A stretch of DNA of 64,000 nt from an uncultured Lachnospiraceae bacterium (GTDB taxonomy: Bacteria; Bacillota; Clostridia; Lachnospirales; Lachnospiraceae): positions 1 through 64,000 of the forward strand of contig CAMWJF010000011.1 of the NCBI GenBank assembly GCA_947174505.1, in the 5' to 3' direction. Under the pieces are notes generated by a model. The model did not search any database, had not been told where the DNA came from, and saw only the letters and a list, made by a program, of their open reading frames with translations. Position 1 is the stretch's first letter. Each line of letters starts with the position of its first letter. Positions 8,946-17,289 of this stretch are shown here, in pieces. The translations under genes and the position numbers were made by a program.

Positions 8946-9616
8946 GCTTTATTGATATATTTAAAAAATCGTTTCTGGAGGGCTACGCATCCGTTCGGAT
9001 CGACGCGGCGCAGATTGTGATATGTATGTTGATTACGGTGCTGATAGCCGCCTACATTTTCCTGATTTACCGCACGGTCAACAAAAACGCCTTCTATAAC
9101 CGTAATTTTAACCTTTCCCTGATCGCGCTGGCGGTGATCACGGCGGCGGTGATCCTGACGATTCAGTCAAACATTGTGATTTCCTTAGGCATGGTGGGCG
9201 CGCTGTCCATTGTGAGATTCCGTACCGCCATCAAGGACCCCATGGATCTGGTGTTTCTGTTCTGGTCGATCAGCGTGGGTATCATATGCGGCGCGGGCTT
9301 CGCTGTGGTGGCGGTAGTTGCATCAATCGTCATAACTGTGATAATATTATTATTTGACAGGGTGCCGTCCGGCGTACCTGCGGTGATCCTGCTGGTGAAC
9401 GCCTCCGACTATAAGGCGGAAGGGCGGATTGTGGAGATTGTGGAAAAGCATTGCAGTATGTTTCAGGTGAAATCGCGCAATCTGACAAAGGATAAGCTGA
9501 ACATGGCGGTTGAGGTCAGAACCGGAGCGGGCGGCAGGCTGGTTGAGGAGCTGATGGATCTGGAGGGCGTTATTTCCGCGTCCCTGGTGGACCACGACGG
9601 GGAAGTGACCTTCTGA
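8942..9616 (+). CDS. DUF4956 membrane protein, partner of VTC protein
   Basis: The 224-residue protein has an N-terminal helix ([19 protein letters not shown]), two or three more hydrophobic segments between about residues 55 and 140, and the family signature [19 protein letters not shown] followed by DLVFLFW. The C-terminal 80 residues are soluble and look like a small alpha/beta domain. The ATG overlaps the VTC stop by four bases, so the two are translationally coupled. DUF4956 proteins almost always accompany VTC domains; a role as membrane channel or anchor for the polymer is inference. Confidence 0.87.
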   Translation: MSFIDIFKKSFLEGYASVRIDAAQIVICMLITVLIAAYIFLIYRTVNKNAFYNRNFNLSLIALAVITAAVILTIQSNIVISLGMVGALSIVRFRTAIKDPMDLVFLFWSISVGIICGAGFAVVAVVASIVITVIILLFDRVPSGVPAVILLVNASDYKAEGRIVEIVEKHCSMFQVKSRNLTKDKLNMAVEVRTGAGGRLVEELMDLEGVISASLVDHDGEVTF

Positions 9617-9653
9617 TAACAGCAATCTTAATGAAAGAACAGGAGAAAAGGTG

Positions 9654-10523
9654 ATGAAAGGAATTATTTTAGCGGGCGGTTCGGGTACCAGACTCTATCC
9701 GCTGACCAAGGCAGTTTCTAAACAGATCATGCCGATATACGACAAGCCGATGATCTATTATCCGCTGTCCATCCTTATGCTGGCGGGGATCAGGGAGATC
9801 CTGATTATATCCACGCCCAGGGATCTTCCGGTATTCCGGGAGCTTTTCGGCACGGGGGAACAGCTTGGACTCCGTATGGAGTATGCGGTGCAGGAGTATC
9901 CGAGGGGGCTGGCTGACGCTTTTATCATCGGCGCGGATTTTATCGGGACAGACAGCGTGGCTTTGATTCTGGGCGACAATATTTTTTACGGGCAGAGCTT
10001 TTCCAAGGTGCTTAAGGAGGTTGCGGCCAGAGAGAGCGGCGCGACCATTTTCGGCTACTATGTGAGAGATCCGAGAGAGTACGGCGTGGTGGAGTTTGAC
10101 GAGAACGGCATGGCTCTCTCCATCGAGGAGAAACCGGAGCATCCGAAAAGTAACTATGCGGTGCCGGGACTGTATTTTTATGACAATGACGTGGTGGAGA
10201 TCGCGAGGAATGTGAAGCCTTCCGCCAGGGGCGAGATAGAGATTACAAGCATTAACAATGAATACCTGCGAAGGGGGACGCTGCGGGTGGAAACGCTCGG
10301 ACGCGGTTTCGCATGGCTGGATACGGGAAGCCATGATATGCTGCTTGACGCGGCGGATTTTGTGGCGGCGTTCCAGAAAAGACAGGGGCTTTATATTTCC
10401 TGCATTGAGGAAATTGCGTACAGGAGAGGCTTTATTACGAAGGAGCAGCTTCTTAAGCTGGCGGAGCCGCTTATGAAAACTGCTTACGGACAGTATATCG
10501 TAGAGGTTGCAAATGGACTCTAA
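9654..10523 (+). CDS. rfbA: Glucose-1-phosphate thymidylyltransferase
   Basis: The 289-residue nucleotidyltransferase makes dTDP-glucose from glucose-1-phosphate and dTTP, the first step of dTDP-rhamnose synthesis. The N-terminal [18 protein letters not shown] holds the nucleotide-binding loop; [11 protein letters not shown] carries the metal-binding Asp; [20 protein letters not shown] and [12 protein letters not shown] are RmlA signatures. AGGAG at 9641-9645 suits the ATG at 9654; a GTG at 9651 immediately upstream is possible. The last 11 bases overlap the next gene. Confidence 0.96.
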   Translation: MKGIILAGGSGTRLYPLTKAVSKQIMPIYDKPMIYYPLSILMLAGIREILIISTPRDLPVFRELFGTGEQLGLRMEYAVQEYPRGLADAFIIGADFIGTDSVALILGDNIFYGQSFSKVLKEVAARESGATIFGYYVRDPREYGVVEFDENGMALSIEEKPEHPKSNYAVPGLYFYDNDVVEIARNVKPSARGEIEITSINNEYLRRGTLRVETLGRGFAWLDTGSHDMLLDAADFVAAFQKRQGLYISCIEEIAYRRGFITKEQLLKLAEPLMKTAYGQYIVEVANGL

Positions 10524-11871
10524 GCGGATGAGACGGGCGATGGCCGGCATGATCGTCATATTTCTGGCGGCGTTTGCGGTGATCGCCATCGTGAATTTGG
10601 ATACGGTGAAACGAAAACTTGGCTTTGCCTCTGAGGAGCCGGTGCAGGAGGAGACGCCCGCGCAGGAGGAAGGGGCGGAGACGGAAGATGGGCAGATAGG
10701 AGGCGATCTGTCTGCTTTTCTGCGGGATGAAACCTTTTTTGACCCGGAAGTCAGGTTTAAGAGCATTGAATCTTACTCCGGCAGGAATGTGTCGTTGATG
10801 ATGAGCTCTGTGGCCAAGGATCTGCGGATCATGGTGGTGGACAGTGTGGGCCGTCTGGTGACGGGCACGGATTTTACCGTCACGATTCAGGACGTGGGCG
10901 AGTATACGGACAATGACAAGGACGGCGTGATCTATGTGGACGGTCTGCGCTCCGGGGAGTACAGCGTGTCCCTCAATGAAAAGGATGGCTTCCGCGTGCC
11001 GAACACTATCACAACGATTCAGGTCCAGCAGGATATTGAGTACCGGGTGCTTGACAACATCGAGTATCTGATGCTGACCGAGGATGATATCGACCCGGAG
11101 AAGGAGGACAAGGCGGTTAACGGAGCCGAGGAGGACGCGGACGGTACGGAGAATACAGGGCTTCAGTTTGACAACGGCAGCGCGAAGCTCGGTATCGATG
11201 TGTCCAAGTGGAATCAGGAAATCGACTGGGAGGCGGTGAAGGACGCGGGCATCGAATTTGCCATTATCCGCTGCGGATACCGTGGCGCTTCCACGGGAGC
11301 GCTGGTTATTGATCCCAGATACCAGGAGAACATAGAGGGCGCGATCTCGGCGGGGATCCCTGTAGGCGTTTACTTCTTCACGCAGGCGCTGGATGAAGTG
11401 GAGGCCGTGGAGGAGGCATCCATGGTAATCCGTCTGATAGAGGATTACGATGTGGATTATCCGGTATTCCTCGACAGTGAGAGCACTGGGGGCAGGGGGC
11501 GCGCCGACGGACTGGACAGCGACGAGCGGACAAGGGCGCACAGGGCTTTCCTGCAGACCATAGAGGCAGCAGGCTACGAGACGGGCGTATATGCTTCCCG
11601 TAACTGGCTGAATGACAGGATAGATATGTCACGTTTGTCGGATTATAGGATCTGGCTTGCAGAGTATGCGGATGCGCCCACTTACGACGCGTATTATTAT
11701 CATATGTGGCAGTATACATCGAAAGGAACGGTGGACGGCATTTCTACAAATGTAGATTTGAACCTGTGTTATATGAACATAGACACTTCGATCAACCATG
11801 CCAAGGGTGCGGCAGGCTATTCCGGCGTGGTGAACGGGGATACGGGGAATGTACCAACAGGGGAAGACTAA
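10513..11871 (+). CDS. Membrane-anchored GH25 muramidase
   Basis: The 452-residue protein has a short basic N-terminus, a single signal-anchor helix (about residues 11-28), an acidic Glu-rich linker, an SpaA/Cna-B-like domain (about 95-190, with [19 protein letters not shown]) and a C-terminal GH25 domain (about 227-430). The catalytic acids are visible in [10 protein letters not shown] and VFLDSEST. It is a shorter paralogue of the muramidase at 1-2595, sharing the Cna-B-like and GH25 parts but lacking acidic repeats and Big_2 domains. The ATG lies inside the end of rfbA, implying coupled translation. It probably trims peptidoglycan locally for export or attachment of the glycan. Confidence 0.9.
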   Translation: MDSKRMRRAMAGMIVIFLAAFAVIAIVNLDTVKRKLGFASEEPVQEETPAQEEGAETEDGQIGGDLSAFLRDETFFDPEVRFKSIESYSGRNVSLMMSSVAKDLRIMVVDSVGRLVTGTDFTVTIQDVGEYTDNDKDGVIYVDGLRSGEYSVSLNEKDGFRVPNTITTIQVQQDIEYRVLDNIEYLMLTEDDIDPEKEDKAVNGAEEDADGTENTGLQFDNGSAKLGIDVSKWNQEIDWEAVKDAGIEFAIIRCGYRGASTGALVIDPRYQENIEGAISAGIPVGVYFFTQALDEVEAVEEASMVIRLIEDYDVDYPVFLDSESTGGRGRADGLDSDERTRAHRAFLQTIEAAGYETGVYASRNWLNDRIDMSRLSDYRIWLAEYADAPTYDAYYYHMWQYTSKGTVDGISTNVDLNLCYMNIDTSINHAKGAAGYSGVVNGDTGNVPTGED

Positions 11872-11893
11872 TAGGGAAAGACTAATAGGGAAA
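11866..11893 (+). repeat. 14-nt tandem duplication at the muramidase stop
   Basis: GACTAATAGGGAAA occurs twice in direct succession (11866-11879, 11880-11893). The first copy contains the muramidase stop codon. The duplication repeats a purine-rich AGGGAAAG segment upstream of rfbC, giving two ribosome-site-like stretches. Confidence 0.85.
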
Positions 11894-11906
11894 GGAATAA
11901 GGGACG

Positions 11907-12464
11907 ATGGGAAAAATAACGGTGGAGACTTGTGAAATCGAGGGATTGAAGGTGATTACGCCGACGGTGTTTGGCGATAACAGGGGCTATTTTATGGAGA
12001 CCTATCACTACGAGGATTACAGGGCGGCGGGGATCGATCAGGTTTTTGTGCAGGATAACCAGTCCTCGTCCGTGAAAGGCGTACTGCGCGGGCTGCATTT
12101 TCAGATCAATTATCCGCAGGACAAGCTGGTGCGGGTGATCGCGGGCGAGGTCTTTGATGTGGCGGTGGATCTGCGGCAGGGTTCCGAGTCCTACGGCAAA
12201 TGGTACGGCGTAACGCTCTCCGCGGAAAATAAGAAGCAGTTTTTCATTCCGAAAAATTTTGCCCACGGTTTTCTGGTGTTGTCGGATTATGCGGAATTTG
12301 CTTATAAATGCACGGATTTTTACCATCCAAACGACGAGGGCGGCATCCTCTGGAGTGACCCGGAGATCGGGGTCGCATGGCCGATTCCTGAGGGAATGGA
12401 GCTTGTGATGTCTGACAAGGACAGAAAGTGGGAGGGGCTTGCCCAATATGGGAAGCGCTTCTAA
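11907..12464 (+). CDS. rfbC: dTDP-4-dehydrorhamnose 3,5-epimerase
   Basis: The 185-residue cupin-fold epimerase converts dTDP-4-keto-6-deoxyglucose to dTDP-4-keto-L-rhamnose. RmlC signatures are present: DNRGYFMETYHYEDY, FVQDNQSSSVKGVLRGLHFQ (catalytic His in RGLHFQ), FDVAVDLRQGSESYGKW, FFIPKNFAHGFLVLSD and DPEIGVAWPI. The length is typical. A purine-rich AAGGAATAAGGG segment precedes the ATG. With rfbB and rfbA it points to dTDP-L-rhamnose, although the final reductase rfbD is not in the window. Confidence 0.95.
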   Translation: MGKITVETCEIEGLKVITPTVFGDNRGYFMETYHYEDYRAAGIDQVFVQDNQSSSVKGVLRGLHFQINYPQDKLVRVIAGEVFDVAVDLRQGSESYGKWYGVTLSAENKKQFFIPKNFAHGFLVLSDYAEFAYKCTDFYHPNDEGGILWSDPEIGVAWPIPEGMELVMSDKDRKWEGLAQYGKRF

Positions 12465-12548
12465 AGCTCAGCGGCAGGGGCTGCTTCACAGAGTCAGCAT
12501 AGCTGGCCTGGAAGTACGAAGTCCCGTAGAATTAAAGAAGGCAGTGGT

Positions 12549-13583
12549 ATGAGCGAAAAGAGACAACAAGAGAAAAATTTAACAAATAAAAAAGGATTTC
12601 CGAAGTCCGCTGCGATAGCGGTATTCTGGGCTTTTGGCCTGCTTTTGGCTTCTGTGCTCATTCTGCATCACAATCCGCTGGCCGATCAGGTGACGGAGGA
12701 GATGAAGAAGGTCAGCGGCTGTGTGCTGATTGCTTTTACCTGTATCATATTTACGATTTATTACGACAGGATCGTGACCATTCCGGTGGAGCTTTTCCAG
12801 AGCAGGGGACTGATCTGGAAACTGGCGAAAAACGATTTTAAAAAGCGTTATGCAGGTTCCTATCTGGGGATTGTCTGGGCGATGGCCCAGCCTGTGGTTA
12901 CGGTGCTGATGTACTGGATCGTGTTCGATAAAGTATTTCAGGCGAGGGTGGAGTTTGTGGCCGCGGACGGCGAAGCGCCGCCCTATGTGCTTTATCTGAT
13001 GGCCGGACTGGTGCCCTGGTTCTACTTTTCGGAGGCGATTTCCCAGGGGACGATGGCGCTTGTGGAGTACACCTATCTGGTCAAGAAGGTCGTGTTTAAT
13101 ATCAGCATTCTGCCCATTATCAAGGTGATTGCCGCTACCTTTATTCATATGTTTTTTGTGGGAATCCTGCTGGTGGTGGCGGTGTGCTACGGCTATACGC
13201 CCTCCGTTTACACCATTCAGCTTCTCTATTACAGCCTGTGCCTGATTTTCTTTGTGCTGGCGCTGAGCTATCTGACAAGCGCCCTGGTGGTTTTTATCAG
13301 GGATCTCCAGCAGGTGATCGGCATTGCGCTCCAGATCGGCATGTGGGCGACCCCCATCATGTGGAATATCAATATGCTTCCCAGCGATAATATGAAAACT
13401 CTTTTCAAGCTGAATCCGCTTGTATATATCGTAAACGGCTACCGAAGCGCGATTTTTGAGGAAGTATGGTTCTGGGAGCACTTTTACTCATCCACTTACT
13501 TCTGGATTTTCACGATCAGTATGTTCTGTATCGGAACGCTGGTGTTCAGAAGGCTGCGTTCACATTTTGCGGATGTGCTATGA
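12549..13583 (+). CDS. Polysaccharide ABC exporter, membrane subunit (Wzm/TagG type)
   Basis: The 344-residue protein carries the ABC-2 export permease domain: KNDFKKRYAGSYLGIVWAMAQPVVTVLMYWIVF is split here by eye between an amphipathic start and the first core helix, followed by about five more helices and the late motif WATPIMWN...KLNPLVYIVNGYR typical of O-antigen and teichoic acid exporters. It has an extra N-terminal part of about 80 residues with two hydrophobic helices (residues about 16-38 and 55-73) not present in standard Wzm/TagG. The ATG has AAGAAGG upstream. Its partner ATPase follows at 13781. It moves a lipid-linked glycan across the membrane. Confidence 0.92.
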   Translation: MSEKRQQEKNLTNKKGFPKSAAIAVFWAFGLLLASVLILHHNPLADQVTEEMKKVSGCVLIAFTCIIFTIYYDRIVTIPVELFQSRGLIWKLAKNDFKKRYAGSYLGIVWAMAQPVVTVLMYWIVFDKVFQARVEFVAADGEAPPYVLYLMAGLVPWFYFSEAISQGTMALVEYTYLVKKVVFNISILPIIKVIAATFIHMFFVGILLVVAVCYGYTPSVYTIQLLYYSLCLIFFVLALSYLTSALVVFIRDLQQVIGIALQIGMWATPIMWNINMLPSDNMKTLFKLNPLVYIVNGYRSAIFEEVWFWEHFYSSTYFWIFTISMFCIGTLVFRRLRSHFADVL

Positions 13584-13780
13584 GCCGATCGGGCAAGCTC
13601 GATCACAAGGACTGCTGCGCAGCCTCGGCGTAACTGCAGAATGAAACAGGGCGACAGTCTGCGAGCGGGAAGCAGCAGTGCTGGACATTCGGTGAATGTC
13701 CGTTTAGCACGGACCGAAATGGAACGAAGACGCGGATTCGAGCTGCGGCAATGCTCATATATAACATGAGGAAACAAGGA
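13584..13780 (+). other. Hairpin-rich spacer between the exporter subunits
   Basis: This 197-nt non-coding gap is unusually long for a Wzm/Wzt pair. The clearest hairpin is GGACATTC/GAATGTCC (13683-13690/13694-13701, 3-nt loop), extended by an outer GTGCT/AGCAC (13678-13682/13706-13710). GATCG/CGATC near 13587-13603 and the palindrome GCTGCGCAGC near 13611-13620 also stand out. No promoter or U-tract was found. Confidence 0.6.
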
Positions 13781-15085
13781 ATGGATAATAACATCGCCAT
13801 CAAGGTAACAGACCTCGAAAAAGTGTATAAGCTCTATGACAAGCCCTCGGACAGGCTCAAGGAGGCGCTCCATATCGGGCGGGGAAAACACCATACGGCG
13901 CACCGCGCCTTAAAGGGCGTCAATATGACCATAAGGCAGGGGGAGTGCGTGGGGATTATCGGCACCAACGGATCCGGGAAATCTACTATTTTGAAAATAA
14001 TAACGGGTGTTCTCTCCCCGACGGCAGGGGAGGTGGAGGTCAATGGACGCATTTCCGCCTTACTGGAGCTTGGCGCCGGGTTCAATATGGAGTACAACGG
14101 TATTGAAAATATATATTTAAATGGCACGATGATCGGTTTTTCCAAGAAGGAGATTGACCAGAAGCTGGATGAGATCCTGGCCTTTGCGGATATCGGAGAC
14201 TATGTGTACCAGCCAGCCAAAACCTATTCCAGCGGCATGTTCGTGCGGCTGGCTTTTGCGGTTGCCATCAACATCGACCCGGAAATCCTCATTGTGGATG
14301 AGGCGCTTTCGGTGGGCGACGTCTTTTTTCAGGCCAAATGCTACCATAAGTTTGAAGAGTTTAAGGAGATGGGCAAGACGATTGTGTTCGTCAGCCATGA
14401 CTTAAGCAGTATCAGCAAGTACTGTGACCGGGTAGTGCTGTTAAATCAGGGCATTAAGCTGGGAGAGGGCGCGCCGAAGCAGATGATAGACACTTATAAG
14501 CAGGTGCTGGTGGGGCAGTATACGGCGCCTGAGTCGGAAGGAGAGCGCCTGCTGGACGACGAGCAGCTTCGGGCAATGGCGGCGAAAGGTGTGGACGGCA
14601 GCAAGCTGGAAGGCCGACAGCAGGGAGGAATGTCCGAAAACCCGGATCTTTTAGAGTACGGTTCTAAAAAGGCGCAGATTACGGAATACTATATAACGGA
14701 CGAAAAGGGGACGAGAACTGCCACCATCTTAAAGGGAAGCGCTTTCACTATTCATATGCGTGTGGAGATGACGGAGCGGATAGCTGCGCCGATTTTCGCG
14801 TTTACCATCAAGAATGTGCGCGGAACGGAGATTACGGGCACCAATACCATGTTTGAGAAGGCCTTTCTGGAGTCCGTGGAAGCCGGGGAGACGAAGGAAA
14901 TTACCTTTACGCAGGAGATGAACCTACAGGGGGGCGATTATCTGCTCTCGCTGGGGGTCACCGGCTATGAGGAGGATGATTTTACGGTGTATCACAGACT
15001 GTATGATGTGCTGAGTGTGACGGTGATTTCCGATAAAGATACGGTTGGGTTTTATGACATGAATTCGAAGGTTACAGTAAAATAA
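13781..15085 (+). CDS. Polysaccharide ABC exporter ATPase with C-terminal glycan-binding-like domain (Wzt type)
   Basis: The 434-residue protein has an N-terminal ATPase with Walker A GTNGSGKST (61-69), signature SSGM (150-153) and Walker B ILIVDE (169-174). A further domain of about 150 residues (about 285-430) is beta-rich and matches the position and size of the Wzt C-terminal carbohydrate-binding domain. In E. coli O8/O9a such domains recognise the capped non-reducing end of the chain. I prefer the ATG at 13781, with GAGGA eight bases upstream, over the ATG at 13751. The neighbouring methyltransferase-kinase gene supports a capped-substrate export mechanism. Confidence 0.93.
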   Translation: MDNNIAIKVTDLEKVYKLYDKPSDRLKEALHIGRGKHHTAHRALKGVNMTIRQGECVGIIGTNGSGKSTILKIITGVLSPTAGEVEVNGRISALLELGAGFNMEYNGIENIYLNGTMIGFSKKEIDQKLDEILAFADIGDYVYQPAKTYSSGMFVRLAFAVAINIDPEILIVDEALSVGDVFFQAKCYHKFEEFKEMGKTIVFVSHDLSSISKYCDRVVLLNQGIKLGEGAPKQMIDTYKQVLVGQYTAPESEGERLLDDEQLRAMAAKGVDGSKLEGRQQGGMSENPDLLEYGSKKAQITEYYITDEKGTRTATILKGSAFTIHMRVEMTERIAAPIFAFTIKNVRGTEITGTNTMFEKAFLESVEAGETKEITFTQEMNLQGGDYLLSLGVTGYEEDDFTVYHRLYDVLSVTVISDKDTVGFYDMNSKVTVK

Positions 15086-15144
15086 CAGATGATGTTTAAC
15101 GGCGGACGCTGAGGCTGACAGATAAAATTGGGAAGGAATAGAAG

Positions 15145-17289
15145 ATGCCGGAAGAGAAAATAGAGAAAATCGGAAAAATAAAACTGGATTTAACTCATTA
15201 TCCGGGCGAGGATTTGTACTGCGACGGGGAGATTGAGGATGAGCTTCTTGAGATTGCGCGCAATTACGCGGCGGTGGAGTATCAGAAGATCATTGAGGAG
15301 CGAAAGAGCTGGGAGGTGCTCTACCATCTGTCGCCCCTGCGGGAGAATATTGTGGAGTGGCTGCCGATAGGACGCGCCATGAAGGTGCTGGAGGTTGGCT
15401 CGGGCTGTGGCGCGATCACAGGTGCGCTGTCAAGGCGGGCCGGGGAAGTGACCTGCGTGGAGCTCTCCAAAAAGAGAAGCATGATTAACGCCTATCGGCA
15501 TATGGAGGCGGACAATGTGACGATCCATGTGGGGAACTTTCAGGATGTGGAGCCGGATCTGCCGGAGGATTACGATTATATCTGCCTGATCGGGGTTTTT
15601 GAGTACGCGCAGGCGTACATCGGCTCTGAGACGCCCTATGACGATTTCCTGCGGATTATAAAGAAGCATTTGAAGCCGGGCGGACATATCGCCATTGCCA
15701 TAGAAAATAAATTTGGATTAAAGTATTGGGCGGGGTGCAGGGAAGACCATCTGGGCACGTATTTCGGCGGTATTGAGGACTACCCGGAGGGCGGTGTGGT
15801 GCGCACCTTTACACGGGACGGGCTTCTTGCCATCGCGAAGCGCTGCGGTTTTTCTCAGATGCAGATGTATTACCCCTATCCCGACTATAAGTTTATGACG
15901 ACCCTCTATTCCGACCGAAGGCTGCCGAAACGCGGGGAGCTGTCGAATAACATGCGTAATTTTGACCGCGACAGAATACAGCTCTTCGATGAAAAACGGG
16001 TTTTTGACACCATCCTGAAGGAAGGGCAGTTTCCTCTCTTTTCTAATTCTTATATGCTCCTTCTGGGGCCGGCCCTGTCAGAGGAATATGTGAAGTACTC
16101 TAACGACAGAAAGGAAGAATTTCAGATCAAAACCCTGCAGAGAAGCACGGGATTCGGCAGGAAAATAGAGAAGCACCCGTTATCAAAAGAGGCCTGGGGG
16201 CACATAGAAGCCACGGCTTCGGCCTGTGAAAAGCTGGCCGGGCGGTATGAGGGAAGTCTTCTGGCTGTCAATGAGAGCAGGCTGGAAAGGTCGGCGGACG
16301 GCACGCCTTATATCACGATTAAATTTTTGGAAGGAAGGACGCTGGAAGAGATTCTGGATGAGCGCTTGGAAAAAAATGATCTGGAAGGCTTTCACAGACT
16401 CTTTGACGAGTACCTGAAACGGATCTCCTGGGGTGAGGAGAAGGAGATCGCGGATTACGACCTGATTTTTGCGAATCTATTGATTCCACAGGGAAGTAAC
16501 ATGTGTGATGGAAAAACGGGCGAAAACCGGAAGAATGATATTGATCGTTATTTTAACGAGGAAAAATGGGGGCTGATCGACTGCGAATGGACCTTTGACA
16601 AAACCATTGAGACAAAGGAAATTGCCTTTCGCGCCCTCTACTGTTATCTGCTTGAGGATGAGAAAAGGAATGGGTTAAATCCTGAATTAATAATGGACAA
16701 GCTGGGGATCGGGCCTGCCGAGGCGGAACAGTACCGCAGGCAGGAGATGAAGTTTCAGAAATACGTGACAGGGAAACGGCTTTCCATGGCGGAAATCAGG
16801 GAGGCGATCGGCTGTCCCGTCTACACGCTTACGGATTTTTGCGAGAGGCTGAGAGATAAACCGGCAGATAACCGCGTGCAGATCTATGAAGATACCGGGC
16901 AGGGCTTTCGTGAGGAGCAGTCCTTTTTCCCGGAGGAGGACGGAGAACAGGTTCTGCGCACCGGGGAGGGGACGGTGGAGCTTTCCGTGCGGATCGCAAG
17001 GGGGAGAAGCGCGGTGCGGATTGATCCCGGCAGCCATGCCTGCGTGATTTACATGAAGAGGATCAGTTGGAACGGCGTAGAGATTTCCCTGAAGGGGAAA
17101 CAGCTTCAGATGAACGGGTTTAAGATTGGAGAGGACACCTACGCCTTTCCCACGGAGGACCCGAATATCACCCTCTCTCTCTGGGGACTGCCTTCTGAGG
17201 AGGAAAATCATCTGGAGGCGGTCATGGAGGTGACCGCGGTGCCGTCGGAAACCATGAAACATTTGCAGAAAAGAGGATTGTTTGGCTGA
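15145..17289 (+). CDS. Methyltransferase-kinase fusion, WbdD-like glycan chain terminator candidate
   Basis: The 714-residue protein has a class I SAM methyltransferase domain (about 50-310) with motif I VLEVGSGCGAITG (81-93) and NKFGLKYWAGC. A kinase-like domain follows (about 330-560): possible Lys340 and alpha-C Glu355, a catalytic-loop-like DLIFANLLI (Asp439, Asn444), and LIDCEW with Asp479 in the DFG position. The last 150 residues look beta-rich. WbdD of E. coli O9a has the same methyltransferase-kinase order; it caps the glycan and fixes chain length before Wzm/Wzt export. Here the gene sits directly after Wzm/Wzt. Its stop overlaps the next start (TGATG at 17287-17291). The domains are read from sequence; the capping role is inferred. 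Confidence 0.78.
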   Translation: MPEEKIEKIGKIKLDLTHYPGEDLYCDGEIEDELLEIARNYAAVEYQKIIEERKSWEVLYHLSPLRENIVEWLPIGRAMKVLEVGSGCGAITGALSRRAGEVTCVELSKKRSMINAYRHMEADNVTIHVGNFQDVEPDLPEDYDYICLIGVFEYAQAYIGSETPYDDFLRIIKKHLKPGGHIAIAIENKFGLKYWAGCREDHLGTYFGGIEDYPEGGVVRTFTRDGLLAIAKRCGFSQMQMYYPYPDYKFMTTLYSDRRLPKRGELSNNMRNFDRDRIQLFDEKRVFDTILKEGQFPLFSNSYMLLLGPALSEEYVKYSNDRKEEFQIKTLQRSTGFGRKIEKHPLSKEAWGHIEATASACEKLAGRYEGSLLAVNESRLERSADGTPYITIKFLEGRTLEEILDERLEKNDLEGFHRLFDEYLKRISWGEEKEIADYDLIFANLLIPQGSNMCDGKTGENRKNDIDRYFNEEKWGLIDCEWTFDKTIETKEIAFRALYCYLLEDEKRNGLNPELIMDKLGIGPAEAEQYRRQEMKFQKYVTGKRLSMAEIREAIGCPVYTLTDFCERLRDKPADNRVQIYEDTGQGFREEQSFFPEEDGEQVLRTGEGTVELSVRIARGRSAVRIDPGSHACVIYMKRISWNGVEISLKGKQLQMNGFKIGEDTYAFPTEDPNITLSLWGLPSEEENHLEAVMEVTAVPSETMKHLQKRGLFG

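Noticed and set aside
9669..11541. Two long - strand frames opposite rfbA and the GH25 gene
   Set aside because: They mirror conserved + strand genes, have atypical composition and show no domain.
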